A DNA stretch of 64,000 bases from Subtercola boreus (GTDB lineage Bacteria > Actinomycetota > Actinomycetes > Actinomycetales > Microbacteriaceae), in NCBI RefSeq assembly GCF_003399635.1, contig NZ_NBXB01000011.1, positions 300,352-364,351 on the forward strand. The letters are read 5' to 3'. Of the stretch, positions 1 through 7,863 are shown one piece after another. Position 1 is the stretch's first letter. Every line of letters starts with the position of its first letter. The translations under genes and the position numbers were made by a program. A model generated the notes under the pieces. It was not told where the DNA came from and made no database searches. It worked only from the letters and a program-made list of their open reading frames with translations.

Positions 1-650
1 TCGGAGAGCACCCGCGTGCCACCGGTGACGGCGCTGCGGTCGCCGCCGGATTCCCGCACGACCGGGGCGGACTCGCCCGTGATCGCCGATTCGTCGACCG
101 AAGCGATGCCGTCGACGATGTCGCCGTCACCCGGGATGAGCTCCCCGGCGGTGACCACGACCACGTCGCCGAGGGTCAGGTCGGCCGAGGAGACGACGGT
201 CACCGAGCTGTTGTCGGCGCTCGGGTCGGCCTTCGCATCGTAGCTGTCGACCCGGTTGGCGGACGTGCTGGTGCGCGTCTTCCGCAGACTGTCGGCCTGC
301 GCCTTGCCGCGGCCCTCGGCAACGGACTCGGCGAGGTTCGCGAAGACGACGGTCAGCCAGAGCCAGACGGCGATGCCCGCCGTGAAAGAGGCGGGGACGG
401 CGGCCCCGCCGGACTCTTCAGCGCCTCCGATGAAGGGCTCGGCGATGGCGAGGGCCGTCGTGAGCACGGCGCCGATCTCGACGACGAACATGACGGGATT
501 CCGCCACATCTCGCGCGGGTCAAGCTTGCGGAACGCGCCGGGTGTGGCGGCGACGAGCTGGCCGAGGCTGAACGCCCCGCCCTTCTTCGGCGTGGCCTGG
601 GTCTCAGTGGGCTGGGGTTCTGACGGTCTGGTGGGTGTGAGTGTGGACAT
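1..650 (-). CDS. kdpB: Potassium-transporting ATPase ATP-binding subunit KdpB (3' part outside window)
   Basis: This is the P-type ATPase subunit that hydrolyses ATP to drive high-affinity K+ uptake through KdpA. About 216 N-terminal residues are visible before the gene runs off the window. After a Pro/Lys-rich start come the first transmembrane segments and the actuator domain with the TGES motif near residue 190 (context SAITGESAPV). The ATG at 650 lies 5 nt after the kdpA stop, so the two are co-transcribed. The phosphorylation (DKTGT) and nucleotide-binding domains must lie beyond position 1. KdpC and the usual KdpDE sensor pair would be expected further along and are not visible here. 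Confidence 0.95.
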   Translation of the reverse strand, partial: MSTLTPTRPSEPQPTETQATPKKGGAFSLGQLVAATPGAFRKLDPREMWRNPVMFVVEIGAVLTTALAIAEPFIGGAEESGGAAVPASFTAGIAVWLWLTVVFANLAESVAEGRGKAQADSLRKTRTSTSANRVDSYDAKADPSADNSSVTVVSSADLTLGDVVVVTAGELIPGDGDIVDGIASVDESAITGESAPVVRESGGDRSAVTGGTRVLS

Positions 651-655
651 GAGTG

Positions 656-2329
656 TTACTGCAGCCCTTCGGCGAGCGGCCCGAGCGTGATGACCGGGAA
701 GTAGGTGAGCGCGGTGATGATGACGGTGACGCCGACCAGCAGCCCGATGAACTGCGGGCGGTGGGTGGGCAGCGTGCCGGCGGTGGCGGGGATCTTGTCC
801 TGGGCGGCGAGCGAGCCGGCGAGGGCCAGCACGAGCACGATCGGCAGGAACCGGCCGAGCAGCATGGCGACGCCGAGCGCGGTGTTCAGCCAGGGGGTGT
901 TCGCGGTGATGCCGGCGAAGGCCGATCCGTTGTTGTTCGCCGCGGAGGTGAACGCGTAGAGCACCTCGCTGAGGCCGTGCACGCCCGGGTTCCAGATCGA
1001 CGTGGTCGTCACGTCGTCACGGATGCCCGGAATCGCGAAGCTCGCGGCGATGCCGAGCAGCACGATCGTCGGCGTGACGAGGATGTAGAGGCTCGCCAGC
1101 TTGATCTCCCGCGGCCCGAGCTTCTTACCGAGGTACTCGGGCGTACGGCCCACCAGGAGACCGGCGATGAAGACGGCGATCACGGCGAGGATCAGCATTC
1201 CGTAGAGACCCGATCCGACGCCTCCCGGGGCGACCTCGCCGAGCATCATGTTCAGCATCGGCATCATGCCGCCGAGGGCGGTGAACGAGTCGTGCATCGA
1301 GTTGACGGCGCCCGTCGAGGTGAGCGTGGAGGTCGTGGCGAACAGCGTCGATCCGAAGATCCCGAACCGGTCCTCTTTGCCTTCCATCGCCGAGCCCGCC
1401 GCCTGCGCGGCGGAACCGGCACCCGAGCTCTCGAAGAGCGTCAGGGCGGTGAACGACACGACGAAGATGGTCGACATGACCGCCAGGATCGCGTAACCCT
1501 GGCGGTTGTCGCCGACCATGCGGCCGAAGGTGCGGGGCAGGCTGAACGGGATGGCGAGCATCAGCACGATCTCGATCAGGTTCGTCCAGGCGGTCGGGTT
1601 CTCGAACGGATGCGACGAGTTCGCGTTGAAGAAGCCGCCACCGTTCGTGCCGAGCATCTTGATGGCCTCCTGCGAGGCGACCGGCCCGCCCGGGATCGAC
1701 TGCGTGCCACCGGTGAGGGTGGTTACGTCGGTGAAGCCGTTGAAGTTCTGGATGACGCCGCCGGCGATGAGGACGATCGCGGTGAGGATCGCGAACGGAA
1801 GGAGCAGACGGAGGATGCCGCGGGTGAGGTCGACCCAGAAGTTGCCGATCGTGCCCTCACGACGGCGGGCGAAGCCGCGCACCAGCGCGATGGCGACAGC
1901 GATGCCGACGGCGGCAGACACGAAGTTCTGCACGGCGAGGCCGGCCAGCTGCACGCTGTAGCCCATCGTCACGTCGGGGGAGTACGACTGCCAGTTCGTG
2001 TTGGTGACGAACGAGATCGCCGTGTTGAAGCTCAGGCCCTCGGGGATGGCGGGCATGCCGAGCGACTGGGGCAGCACCGCCTGCAGGCGCTGGATGGCAT
2101 ACAGGATGAGCACGCCGACGAGGGAGAACGCGAGCACGCTCCGGAGGTAGGCGCGCCAGGTCTGCTCGCTCTGGGAGTCGACCCCGATGACGCGGTAGAA
2201 GCCGCGTTCGACGCGGAGGTCTCGCTTCCCGGTGTAGATCATGGCCATGTAGTCGCCGAGCGGGCGGTGGATGAGCACGAGCAGAAGCACCAGGGAGGCG
2301 ACCTGGAGGATGGCGAGGAAAGTGTCCAT
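656..2329 (-). CDS. kdpA: Potassium-transporting ATPase subunit KdpA
   Basis: KdpA is the K+-binding, channel-like membrane subunit of the KdpFABC complex. The 557-aa product has the normal length for the family and about ten hydrophobic segments. Typical KdpA stretches are visible: TNTNWQSY near residue 112, [20 protein letters not shown] near 230, and [10 protein letters not shown] near 465, which form the selectivity-filter-like loops. It sits directly after kdpF and is followed by kdpB at a 5-nt gap. The operon is presumably induced by K+ limitation through KdpDE, but no operator was identified by eye. Confidence 0.97.
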   Translation of the reverse strand: MDTFLAILQVASLVLLLVLIHRPLGDYMAMIYTGKRDLRVERGFYRVIGVDSQSEQTWRAYLRSVLAFSLVGVLILYAIQRLQAVLPQSLGMPAIPEGLSFNTAISFVTNTNWQSYSPDVTMGYSVQLAGLAVQNFVSAAVGIAVAIALVRGFARRREGTIGNFWVDLTRGILRLLLPFAILTAIVLIAGGVIQNFNGFTDVTTLTGGTQSIPGGPVASQEAIKMLGTNGGGFFNANSSHPFENPTAWTNLIEIVLMLAIPFSLPRTFGRMVGDNRQGYAILAVMSTIFVVSFTALTLFESSGAGSAAQAAGSAMEGKEDRFGIFGSTLFATTSTLTSTGAVNSMHDSFTALGGMMPMLNMMLGEVAPGGVGSGLYGMLILAVIAVFIAGLLVGRTPEYLGKKLGPREIKLASLYILVTPTIVLLGIAASFAIPGIRDDVTTTSIWNPGVHGLSEVLYAFTSAANNNGSAFAGITANTPWLNTALGVAMLLGRFLPIVLVLALAGSLAAQDKIPATAGTLPTHRPQFIGLLVGVTVIITALTYFPVITLGPLAEGLQ

Positions 2330-2335
2330 GGGGGG

Positions 2336-2425
2336 TTAGAAACGCTCCGGTTTCACGAGGGCGTACACGAGGTAGCCGAGGGCGGCGACGGCGAGGACAG
2401 CCGCGATGATGCTGAAGACGATCAC
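2336..2425 (-). CDS. kdpF: KdpF, 29-aa K+-ATPase accessory peptide
   Basis: A 29-residue single-span peptide starting at GTG (2425) and ending in LVKPERF, the characteristic KdpF C-terminus (Y-x-L-x-P-E-R-F). The hydrophobic core FSIIAAVLAVAALGYLVYAL forms one membrane helix. KdpF is known to stabilise the KdpABC complex. It lies between an upstream 31-aa peptide, whose stop overlaps this GTG start (GTGA), and kdpA, so translation is probably coupled. Confidence 0.88.
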   Translation of the reverse strand: MIVFSIIAAVLAVAALGYLVYALVKPERF

Positions 2426-2517
2426 AGTTTCTCGACCCCCCTGGCCACGAGGGCAACGATCGCGAACAGCACGATGATGCCGGCTACGTAAAAGACGTCA
2501 AGCACGGGAGGCTCCAT
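2422..2517 (-). CDS. 31-aa membrane peptide leading the kdp operon
   Basis: An ATG-initiated peptide of 31 residues with one membrane helix (about residues 7-25) and a C-terminal RGVEKL tail. Its TGA stop overlaps the GTG start of kdpF. Peptides of this size and pattern (short hydrophobic span, then a basic R-G-x-E-x-L end) recur ahead of kdpF in actinobacterial kdp operons, although their function is not established. Length, hydrophobicity and translational coupling support a real gene rather than a random ORF. It may be a further accessory subunit or a translational leader. Confidence 0.7.
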   Translation of the reverse strand: MEPPVLDVFYVAGIIVLFAIVALVARGVEKL

Positions 2518-2749
2518 CCGGGTGGTGGTGATGTGAGGTGGTGGCAGGACTGCTACAGCACACGATTAGACACCTCGGAATGCGTCGTCTTCACGCTCTT
2601 CACGGTTCCCTAACGCTCCGGAGCGGGATCCTTACGCTTCTCCTACGCCACGGCAGAATTGCCCCGTCGACGGCGGGCTGCGGGCGGCGCGGCGCGCCTG
2701 TTCTACGCTCTGTAGACTGACCACCGGCGGACGATCTGCGGGAGGCCCC

Positions 2750-3391
2750 ATGAGCGACAGGATGGCGCGCACACTGCGCGGCCTCGTCGCGGCCTGCTTC
2801 GCGACCTTCGTCGCCGCCTTCTCGCACGTCGCCGTCGGTGGAACCGCCCCCGGCATCGTCGGCCTCGCACTCGGGATCGCCTTCGCGGTGCTGGCCTGTG
2901 TCGCTCTGGCCGGCCGCACGCTCTCCGTGCTGAGGATCAGCGTCGCCGTCGGCCTCAGCCAGCTCGTGTTCCACCTCGTGTTCAGCCTCGGCGGGCCGTC
3001 GGCCACGACCGCGGTGATGTCGGGCCACCACGGGGGCGCGGTGTCTTTCGTCACCGACTCCTCTGCGTCGCTGGCTGGCGGCGGCAGCGTCTCCATGGCC
3101 GGCGACGCTCTGATGCAGGGCCACTCGTGGATGTGGGCGGCGCACGCTGCGGCCGCGCTCCTCACCGTGCTGGCGCTCGTGCGCGGGGAGTCGAGCGTCC
3201 GCGGGCTCATCCGGAGTGCGACGCTCCGGCTCAGGATGCTCGTTGCCCTGCCTTTCGCCGAACCCCGCCCGGCGGGCGCCTCCGTCGAAGGGCGCATCCT
3301 GCCGGAGCCCTCGCACCTCCGCGATCTCGGCGTCTTCCTCGGTGCGATGCGGCACCGGGGGCCGCCGGCCCTGATCCCCGCCCCGGCCTGA
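2750..3391 (+). CDS. Hypothetical polytopic membrane protein next to ycnI
   Basis: A 213-aa protein with four or five hydrophobic segments (about residues 8-30, 33-55, 62-82, 125-147) and a His-containing loop (SGHHGG near residue 91, MQGHSWMW near 123). The start is set by a GGGAGG Shine-Dalgarno 6 nt before the ATG. The hydrophilic C-terminal third is Arg/Pro-rich. No family was recognised with certainty. The next genes encode YcnI and a CtaG relative, so a role in copper handling at the membrane is plausible, and the His-rich loop would fit. That role is inferred from context only. Confidence 0.8.
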   Translation: MSDRMARTLRGLVAACFATFVAAFSHVAVGGTAPGIVGLALGIAFAVLACVALAGRTLSVLRISVAVGLSQLVFHLVFSLGGPSATTAVMSGHHGGAVSFVTDSSASLAGGGSVSMAGDALMQGHSWMWAAHAAAALLTVLALVRGESSVRGLIRSATLRLRMLVALPFAEPRPAGASVEGRILPEPSHLRDLGVFLGAMRHRGPPALIPAPA

Positions 3392-3473
3392 CGCTCCGCT
3401 TCGTGCGTTCGGTGTCGGTGGCGGTCTTTCTCACACCTGTTTCTTCACCCCCACCGTCAAGGACACCTTCACC

Positions 3474-4199
3474 ATGCAGAAACGCACCCTCATCCGCTAC
3501 GCCACCGCTCTCACCGCGGCCGGCCTGCTCGCCCTCACCGCACCGCTCTCGGCCAGCGCGCACGTCAGGGTCACCCCCGACCAGGCCGTCGCCGGCAGCT
3601 ACTCCACGCTCACCTTCAAGGTTCCGACCGAGTCGGCGACGGCATCCACCACCAAGCTCGAAGTCGACCTGCCGACCAACACCCCGTTCGGCAGCGTCTC
3701 CTACCAGCCCCTCCCGGGCTGGAGCGTCGAGGTCATCACCTCGACCCTGCCGACCCCGGTCGTGACCGACGACGGAACCGTGACGGAGGCTCCCACGAAG
3801 ATCGTGTGGACGGCAGACGCCGGCTCGGCCGTCTCACCGGGCGCCTTCCAGGTGTTCTCGATCTCGGCGGGCCCCGTTCCCGACACGGGCAGCATCGTGC
3901 TGCCGGCCCACCAGACGTACTCCGACGGGAGTGTCGTCGACTGGACAGAGGCGACACCGGCGTCGGGCGTGGAGCCGGAGTCGCCGGCCCCGACGCTCTA
4001 CATCAACGACGCGCCGCCGGCCGAGACGGGTGCGGCAGGGGCGTCGGTGTCGGCGACCTCCGTGCCCACAACCGACGCGGCATCCGGCAGCACCGTGGCC
4101 ATCGCGACCGGTGTCGGCATCGGCGGGCTCGCGGTCGGCGCGATCGCCCTCGTCGTGGCCGTCGTGGCGCTGACCCGCAAGCGCCCCGCCGGCCGGTAG
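3474..4199 (+). CDS. YcnI-family (DUF1775) copper-associated membrane-anchored protein
   Basis: The 241-aa product begins with a Sec signal peptide ending at SASA-HV, so the mature N-terminus would be His-Val. This matches YcnI proteins, which bind copper through the N-terminal His and a Trp in the beta-sandwich fold. The YcnI domain covers about residues 30-170 and includes HVRVTPDQAVAGSYSTL and a Trp-containing strand PLPGWSVEV. A Ser/Ala linker and a C-terminal transmembrane helix (about 208-233) followed by RKR anchor it outside the membrane. The Shine-Dalgarno AAGGA lies at 3459-3463. The flanking membrane protein and broken CtaG gene suggest a copper or cytochrome-oxidase assembly context. 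Confidence 0.92.
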   Translation: MQKRTLIRYATALTAAGLLALTAPLSASAHVRVTPDQAVAGSYSTLTFKVPTESATASTTKLEVDLPTNTPFGSVSYQPLPGWSVEVITSTLPTPVVTDDGTVTEAPTKIVWTADAGSAVSPGAFQVFSISAGPVPDTGSIVLPAHQTYSDGSVVDWTEATPASGVEPESPAPTLYINDAPPAETGAAGASVSATSVPTTDAASGSTVAIATGVGIGGLAVGAIALVVAVVALTRKRPAGR

Positions 4200-4308
4200 C
4201 CGCCCGACTCCCGACGCACCACGGTGAGCGGGCGTGCATCCCTCGACGCCCGCGCACCCTGCGCGCCCCTCTGTGAATCCGTACCCCGGTTCGGGAAGAA
4301 GGACCCGC

Positions 4309-4998
4309 GTGACCCACCGCGCCGACCCCGAGTTCCCCGAACAGCGACACCTCACCTTCACCACCCACATGATCCAGCACAGGGGCTGATGATGTTCGTG
4401 CCTCCGCTGCTCGTGCTGGGGGCGCCGATCCTGCTCGCCCTCCGTGCCCTGCCGAAGCGGCACGACCACAGCAGAGGGCTTCGCGAATGGATGCTCGTCG
4501 TCGTGCACTCCCGGTTCTTCAAGGTGATCTCCTTTCCCGCACGTCTTCATGTGCCTGCACTTCCTGGCCACCGGGTACCTGTTCTTCTGGGTGATCATCG
4601 GAGTCGACCCCGGACCCCAGCGGCCGAGCTACCCGCTCCGCATCATCCTGCTGCTGGCGACGCTGGCCTTCCACGCCTTCTTCGGGCTCGCCATCATGTC
4701 GTCGGACACGATCTTCGCCATCGACTGGTGGCACGCCCTCGGCTACACCGACGACGCGGCCCTCCTCGCCGACCAGCACGTCGGCGGCGGCATCGCCTGG
4801 GGCGCGGGGGAGCTGCCGGTGCTCTTCGTGACGCTCGCCGTCGTGCGGCAGTGGATCACCTCGGAGGAACGCGAGGCGAAACGCTACGACCGGAACGCCG
4901 CACGCACCGGCGATGCCGAGCTGCTCGCGTACAACGAGCGCCTCAGCATCCTTGCGGCGCGGGACCGCGAGCGTGACGTCGAGCGCGACGTGTCCTGA
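4309..4998 (+). pseudogene. CtaG-family cytochrome c oxidase assembly protein, frameshifted and truncated
   Basis: Three pieces of a caa3-type CtaG protein lie in order but in different frames. A GTG at 4309, behind AAGAAGGA, reads VTHRADPEFPEQRHLTFTTH up to HMIQH at 4380. The continuation LMMFVPPLLVLGAPILLAL is shifted, as if one base (the T of an ATG) were missing near 4381. A second shift near 4537 leads into HVFMCLHFLATGYLFFW, the conserved LADQHVGGGIAWGAGELP block and the stop at 4998. Intact CtaG proteins have several N-terminal membrane helices and about 30-40 residues around the second junction that are absent here. I infer a decaying gene, although a pure sequencing error could explain the first shift. 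Confidence 0.72.
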
Positions 4999-5099
4999 GG
5001 CGACGACCACCTTTCCGGCCCGTGTCGATTTCGCCGCAAGCCGTTCGACGTCATAGTAGGAGGACGCATACTGCGGCCCGCACCGAAACGGAGAACCCC

Positions 5100-5525
5100 A
5101 TGAAGTACATGCTGATTATGCGAGCGACGGACGAAGCCAAGGCCGCCTACGAGCAGGTCGACTTCGCTCAGGTCATCGAGAAGATGGGCGCCTACAACGA
5201 GACGCTCATCAAGGCGGGCGTGCTGCTCGCCGGCGAGGGTCTCGCCGACAGCATGGCCGACAATTTCGTCGTCGACTTCGCTGGTGAGACCCCCGTCGTG
5301 ACCGATGGTCCGTACGGCGAGACCCACGAACTGTTCAGCGGTTTCTGGATCCTGGAGGTCGGCTCGAAGGAAGAGGCCGCGGCGTGGGCGTCCCGGGCAC
5401 CACTCGGCGAGGGCTCGAAGCTCGAGGTGCGCCGGGTGACCGACATGAGCGACTTCGCCGAGTTCGCCGACACCGACGCGATGAAGAACGAGGCGGCCTG
5501 GCGCGAAGTGAACGGCCAGGCCTGA
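5100..5525 (+). CDS. YCII/DGPF-domain protein paired with the ECF sigma factor
   Basis: A 141-aa YCII-related protein. It starts MKYMLIMRATDEAKAAYE and carries the hallmark DGPYGETHELFSGFWILEV segment (about residues 66-85), the DGPF-type motif that names the subgroup. The ATG at 5100 follows AACGGAGAA at a normal distance; an earlier in-frame ATG at 5022 adds a low-complexity tail and is less likely. DGPF proteins are typically encoded beside ECF42 sigma factors, and the sigma gene here starts 3 nt downstream. The biochemical activity of DGPF proteins is unknown. Confidence 0.9.
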   Translation: MKYMLIMRATDEAKAAYEQVDFAQVIEKMGAYNETLIKAGVLLAGEGLADSMADNFVVDFAGETPVVTDGPYGETHELFSGFWILEVGSKEEAAAWASRAPLGEGSKLEVRRVTDMSDFAEFADTDAMKNEAAWREVNGQA

Positions 5526-5528
5526 ACC

Positions 5529-6950
5529 ATGCCGCGGGCTGAGGCGCGGCCGGCGGCCGGCGGGGCCGTGGATGCCGCAGCCGCGACCGCCGCCGCACAG
5601 CCAGCGCCCGGCGGCCCCGTCGACGCTGCTGCTGCCTCTTCCGCTGCCGCTGCCGCCGCGGCCCGCACGATCGATGCCGTGTGGCGCATCGAGAGCGCCC
5701 ACATCGTGGGAACCCTCGCCCGCCTCACCGGCGACATCGGGCTCGCCGAAGACCTCGCGCATGAGGCAGTGGTCGACGCACTGTCCCAGTGGCCGGCGGC
5801 GGGCATCCCCGTGAATCCCGCCGCCTGGCTCACAGCGGTAGCGAAGCGCAAGGCGATCGACAGCTGGCGCCGACGGGAACGGTTGGATGACCGCTACCAG
5901 GCGATCGCCCACGACCTCCGTTCCGGGACCACTGCCGCATCCGGCGTCGCAACCGGTGCCGGTGCTGGCGGCGATCCCTCCGCTGGTGATCCGGCCGACG
6001 ATCCCGCGTGGCAGCCGATCGGCGACGACGTGCTGCGCCTCGTCTTCACCGCCTGCCACCCCGTGCTCGGGCGTGAGGCGCAGATCGCCTTGACCCTCCG
6101 CCTCGTCGGCGGTCTCACGACAGCGGAGATCGCGCGGCTGTTCCTCGTGCCGGTCGCGACCGTGCAGGCGCGCATCACCCGCGCCAAGAAGACCCTCTCG
6201 GCGGCACGGGTACCGTTCGAGGTTCCCGATCAGAGCGAATGGAAAGAGCGCCTCGGCTCGGTGCTCACCGTGCTGTACCTCATCTTCAGCGAAGGATATG
6301 CGGCGACATCCGGAGAGCACTGGATGCGCGTCGACCTCGCCAACGAGGCCCTCCGCCTCGGCCGTGTGCTCGCCGGTCTCGTGCCTCGGGAGCCCGAGGT
6401 ACTGGCCCTCCTCGCGCTGATGGAACTGCAGGCCTCGCGCTTCGGGTCGCGGGTTCGCCGGGACGGCACTCCGGTGCTGCTCGCCGACCAGGACCGCGGC
6501 CGCTGGGACCGCACCCAGATCACACGGGGTCGGGCTGCGCTGGCGCGGTCGGATGCCCTCGGCCGGAGTCGTGGCAGCTACGCCCTGCAGGCCGCCATCG
6601 CTGAGTGCCACGCCACGGCGCCGAGCGTCTCCGACACGGACTGGTCCGGAATCGTGCTGCTGTACGAGGCGCTCGGGCAGCTCGCCCCGAACCCGGTTGT
6701 CGAGCTGAACCGCGCGGTCGCGGTCTCGATGGCGACCGGACCGGCGTCCGCGCTGCTGATCGTCGACGGGCTCGCCCGGGCCGGGGCGCTTGCCGGTTCG
6801 CATCTGCTGCCGAGCGTGCGCGGCGAGCTCCTCTCCCAGCTCGGACGCACCGACGAGGCCCACGCAGAGCTCACCGCGGCGGCGGCGCTCGCCACCAACA
6901 CGCGCGAGCGCGCCGTCCTCCTGGCGAAGGCCGCCGCTCTCGCCCCCTGA
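5529..6950 (+). CDS. ECF sigma factor with C-terminal DUF6596/TPR-like extension (ECF42-like)
   Basis: The 473-aa protein opens with an unusual Ala/Pro-rich 45-residue tail. Sigma region 2 follows (VWRIESAHIVGTLARLTGDIGLAEDLAHEAV, about 50-85, then the WLTAVAKRKAIDSWRRR helix), and then region 4 (LRLVGGLTTAEIARLFLVPVATVQARITRAKK, about 190-222). The long C-terminal half (about 235-470) contains TPR-like helices, including ELNRAVAVSMATGP and SQLGRTDEAHAEL. This architecture, with an adjacent DGPF gene and no anti-sigma gene, matches group ECF42, where the C-terminal extension replaces an anti-sigma factor. The true start could be nearer residue 45. Confidence 0.92.
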   Translation: MPRAEARPAAGGAVDAAAATAAAQPAPGGPVDAAAASSAAAAAAARTIDAVWRIESAHIVGTLARLTGDIGLAEDLAHEAVVDALSQWPAAGIPVNPAAWLTAVAKRKAIDSWRRRERLDDRYQAIAHDLRSGTTAASGVATGAGAGGDPSAGDPADDPAWQPIGDDVLRLVFTACHPVLGREAQIALTLRLVGGLTTAEIARLFLVPVATVQARITRAKKTLSAARVPFEVPDQSEWKERLGSVLTVLYLIFSEGYAATSGEHWMRVDLANEALRLGRVLAGLVPREPEVLALLALMELQASRFGSRVRRDGTPVLLADQDRGRWDRTQITRGRAALARSDALGRSRGSYALQAAIAECHATAPSVSDTDWSGIVLLYEALGQLAPNPVVELNRAVAVSMATGPASALLIVDGLARAGALAGSHLLPSVRGELLSQLGRTDEAHAELTAAAALATNTRERAVLLAKAAALAP

Positions 6951-7232
6951 CCCCTCCCGCCCCTCGCCCTCGCCCCACCCCCACGCCCCCCACCCCCCAC
7001 CCGCGAACCGAATCGATAGGACGCAAACTGCTGCACCAGCGCGGTATTCCCGCAGTTCGGGTCCCATCGAATCCGTTCGATGCAGCGGCGGGGGTCGGCA
7101 GGGGTGCGGAGCGCGGGAGGGGAGGGCGACGCGGGAGTGTTCCGCACCGGATTCCCATGTTCGGATGGTTTGCTGGGCAGAGCGTGTGCCACCGCAGAGC
7201 GCACACCGAACGGCGACTGCCGGGGGGAGACC
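6951..7232 (+). other. Intergenic spacer with C-rich tract
   Basis: This 282-bp stretch separates the sigma factor from the next gene. Positions 6953-7005 are almost pure C on the plus strand (runs such as ccccaccccc), followed by more balanced sequence up to the GGGGGGAGA that serves the GTG start at 7233. I see no convincing hairpin terminator and no conserved small ORF. Confidence 0.5.
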
Positions 7233-7757
7233 GTGAACGCCTCGAGCCAGCAAGCGCTCCGCCGGCCGGCGCCACGCCGCGTCGTCGTGCTGTTGGTGAT
7301 GCTCGTCGCGTTCCTGTTCGCGGGGCTGATGGCGCGGCCGGCGGGTAGTGCACTGCAGCTTCCGGATGCCGCGACCTCCGCCGCAGCCGTCTCCAGCGCC
7401 GCGGCCACCGCGGCCGTCTCCGCAGCCGCCGCCGCACCCGTCTCCAGCGCCGAAACCTCCGACCGCTCGCTGACCGCAGCGCCCGATCGCGCGGCAAGCC
7501 CGACCCCAGACCACACCGTCCGCGCCGCGGCCGACCGCACCCACGTGCAGTCGCCGTGGCTCCGCGACGCGCGGGCCCGCCACCCCGCCGGCCCGGAGGC
7601 CGCCGCTGCCGCACCCGCGATCGCATCGGGCACGGTGTCAACCCTCGACGCGCACGCGGCTCTCCGAGCATCCGCCGCCGCAGCCGCAGCCAACACCGAT
7701 GGCGAGCGCCCCGCGGGCCGCACCGTCACACTCCTCCTCTCGATCAACCGCACCTGA
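7233..7757 (+). CDS. Hypothetical Ala-rich exported protein
   Basis: A possible 174-aa protein starting at a GTG preceded by GGGGGGAGA. Residues 17-40 form one strongly hydrophobic segment (VVVLLVMLVAFLFAGLMA) that could be a signal anchor. The rest is low-complexity Ala/Ser/Thr/Pro sequence with no recognised domain. The good Shine-Dalgarno and the position of the hydrophobic segment argue for a real gene, but alternative-frame artefacts are common at this GC content. Confidence 0.5.
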   Translation: MNASSQQALRRPAPRRVVVLLVMLVAFLFAGLMARPAGSALQLPDAATSAAAVSSAAATAAVSAAAAAPVSSAETSDRSLTAAPDRAASPTPDHTVRAAADRTHVQSPWLRDARARHPAGPEAAAAAPAIASGTVSTLDAHAALRASAAAAAANTDGERPAGRTVTLLLSINRT

Positions 7758-7863
7758 CCCGGGCACGGGGCCGCCCAGCGGCCGGAACGGAGCGGCCGCC
7801 GAGCGGCCGGCATCCGTCACCCCCCACTCACCCCAGCACCGATGCATCCGAGAGTCCGAGCAC

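Noticed and set aside
653..2491. 612-aa plus-strand ORF opposite kdpA, rich in Arg, Glu, Asp and His
   Set aside because: It is the antisense shadow of kdpA. The minus strand gives a full-length, motif-bearing KdpA.
4884..7583. 899-aa minus-strand ORF opposite the DGPF and sigma genes
   Set aside because: Low-complexity Gly/Arg composition with no domains, and it spans several real genes on the other strand.
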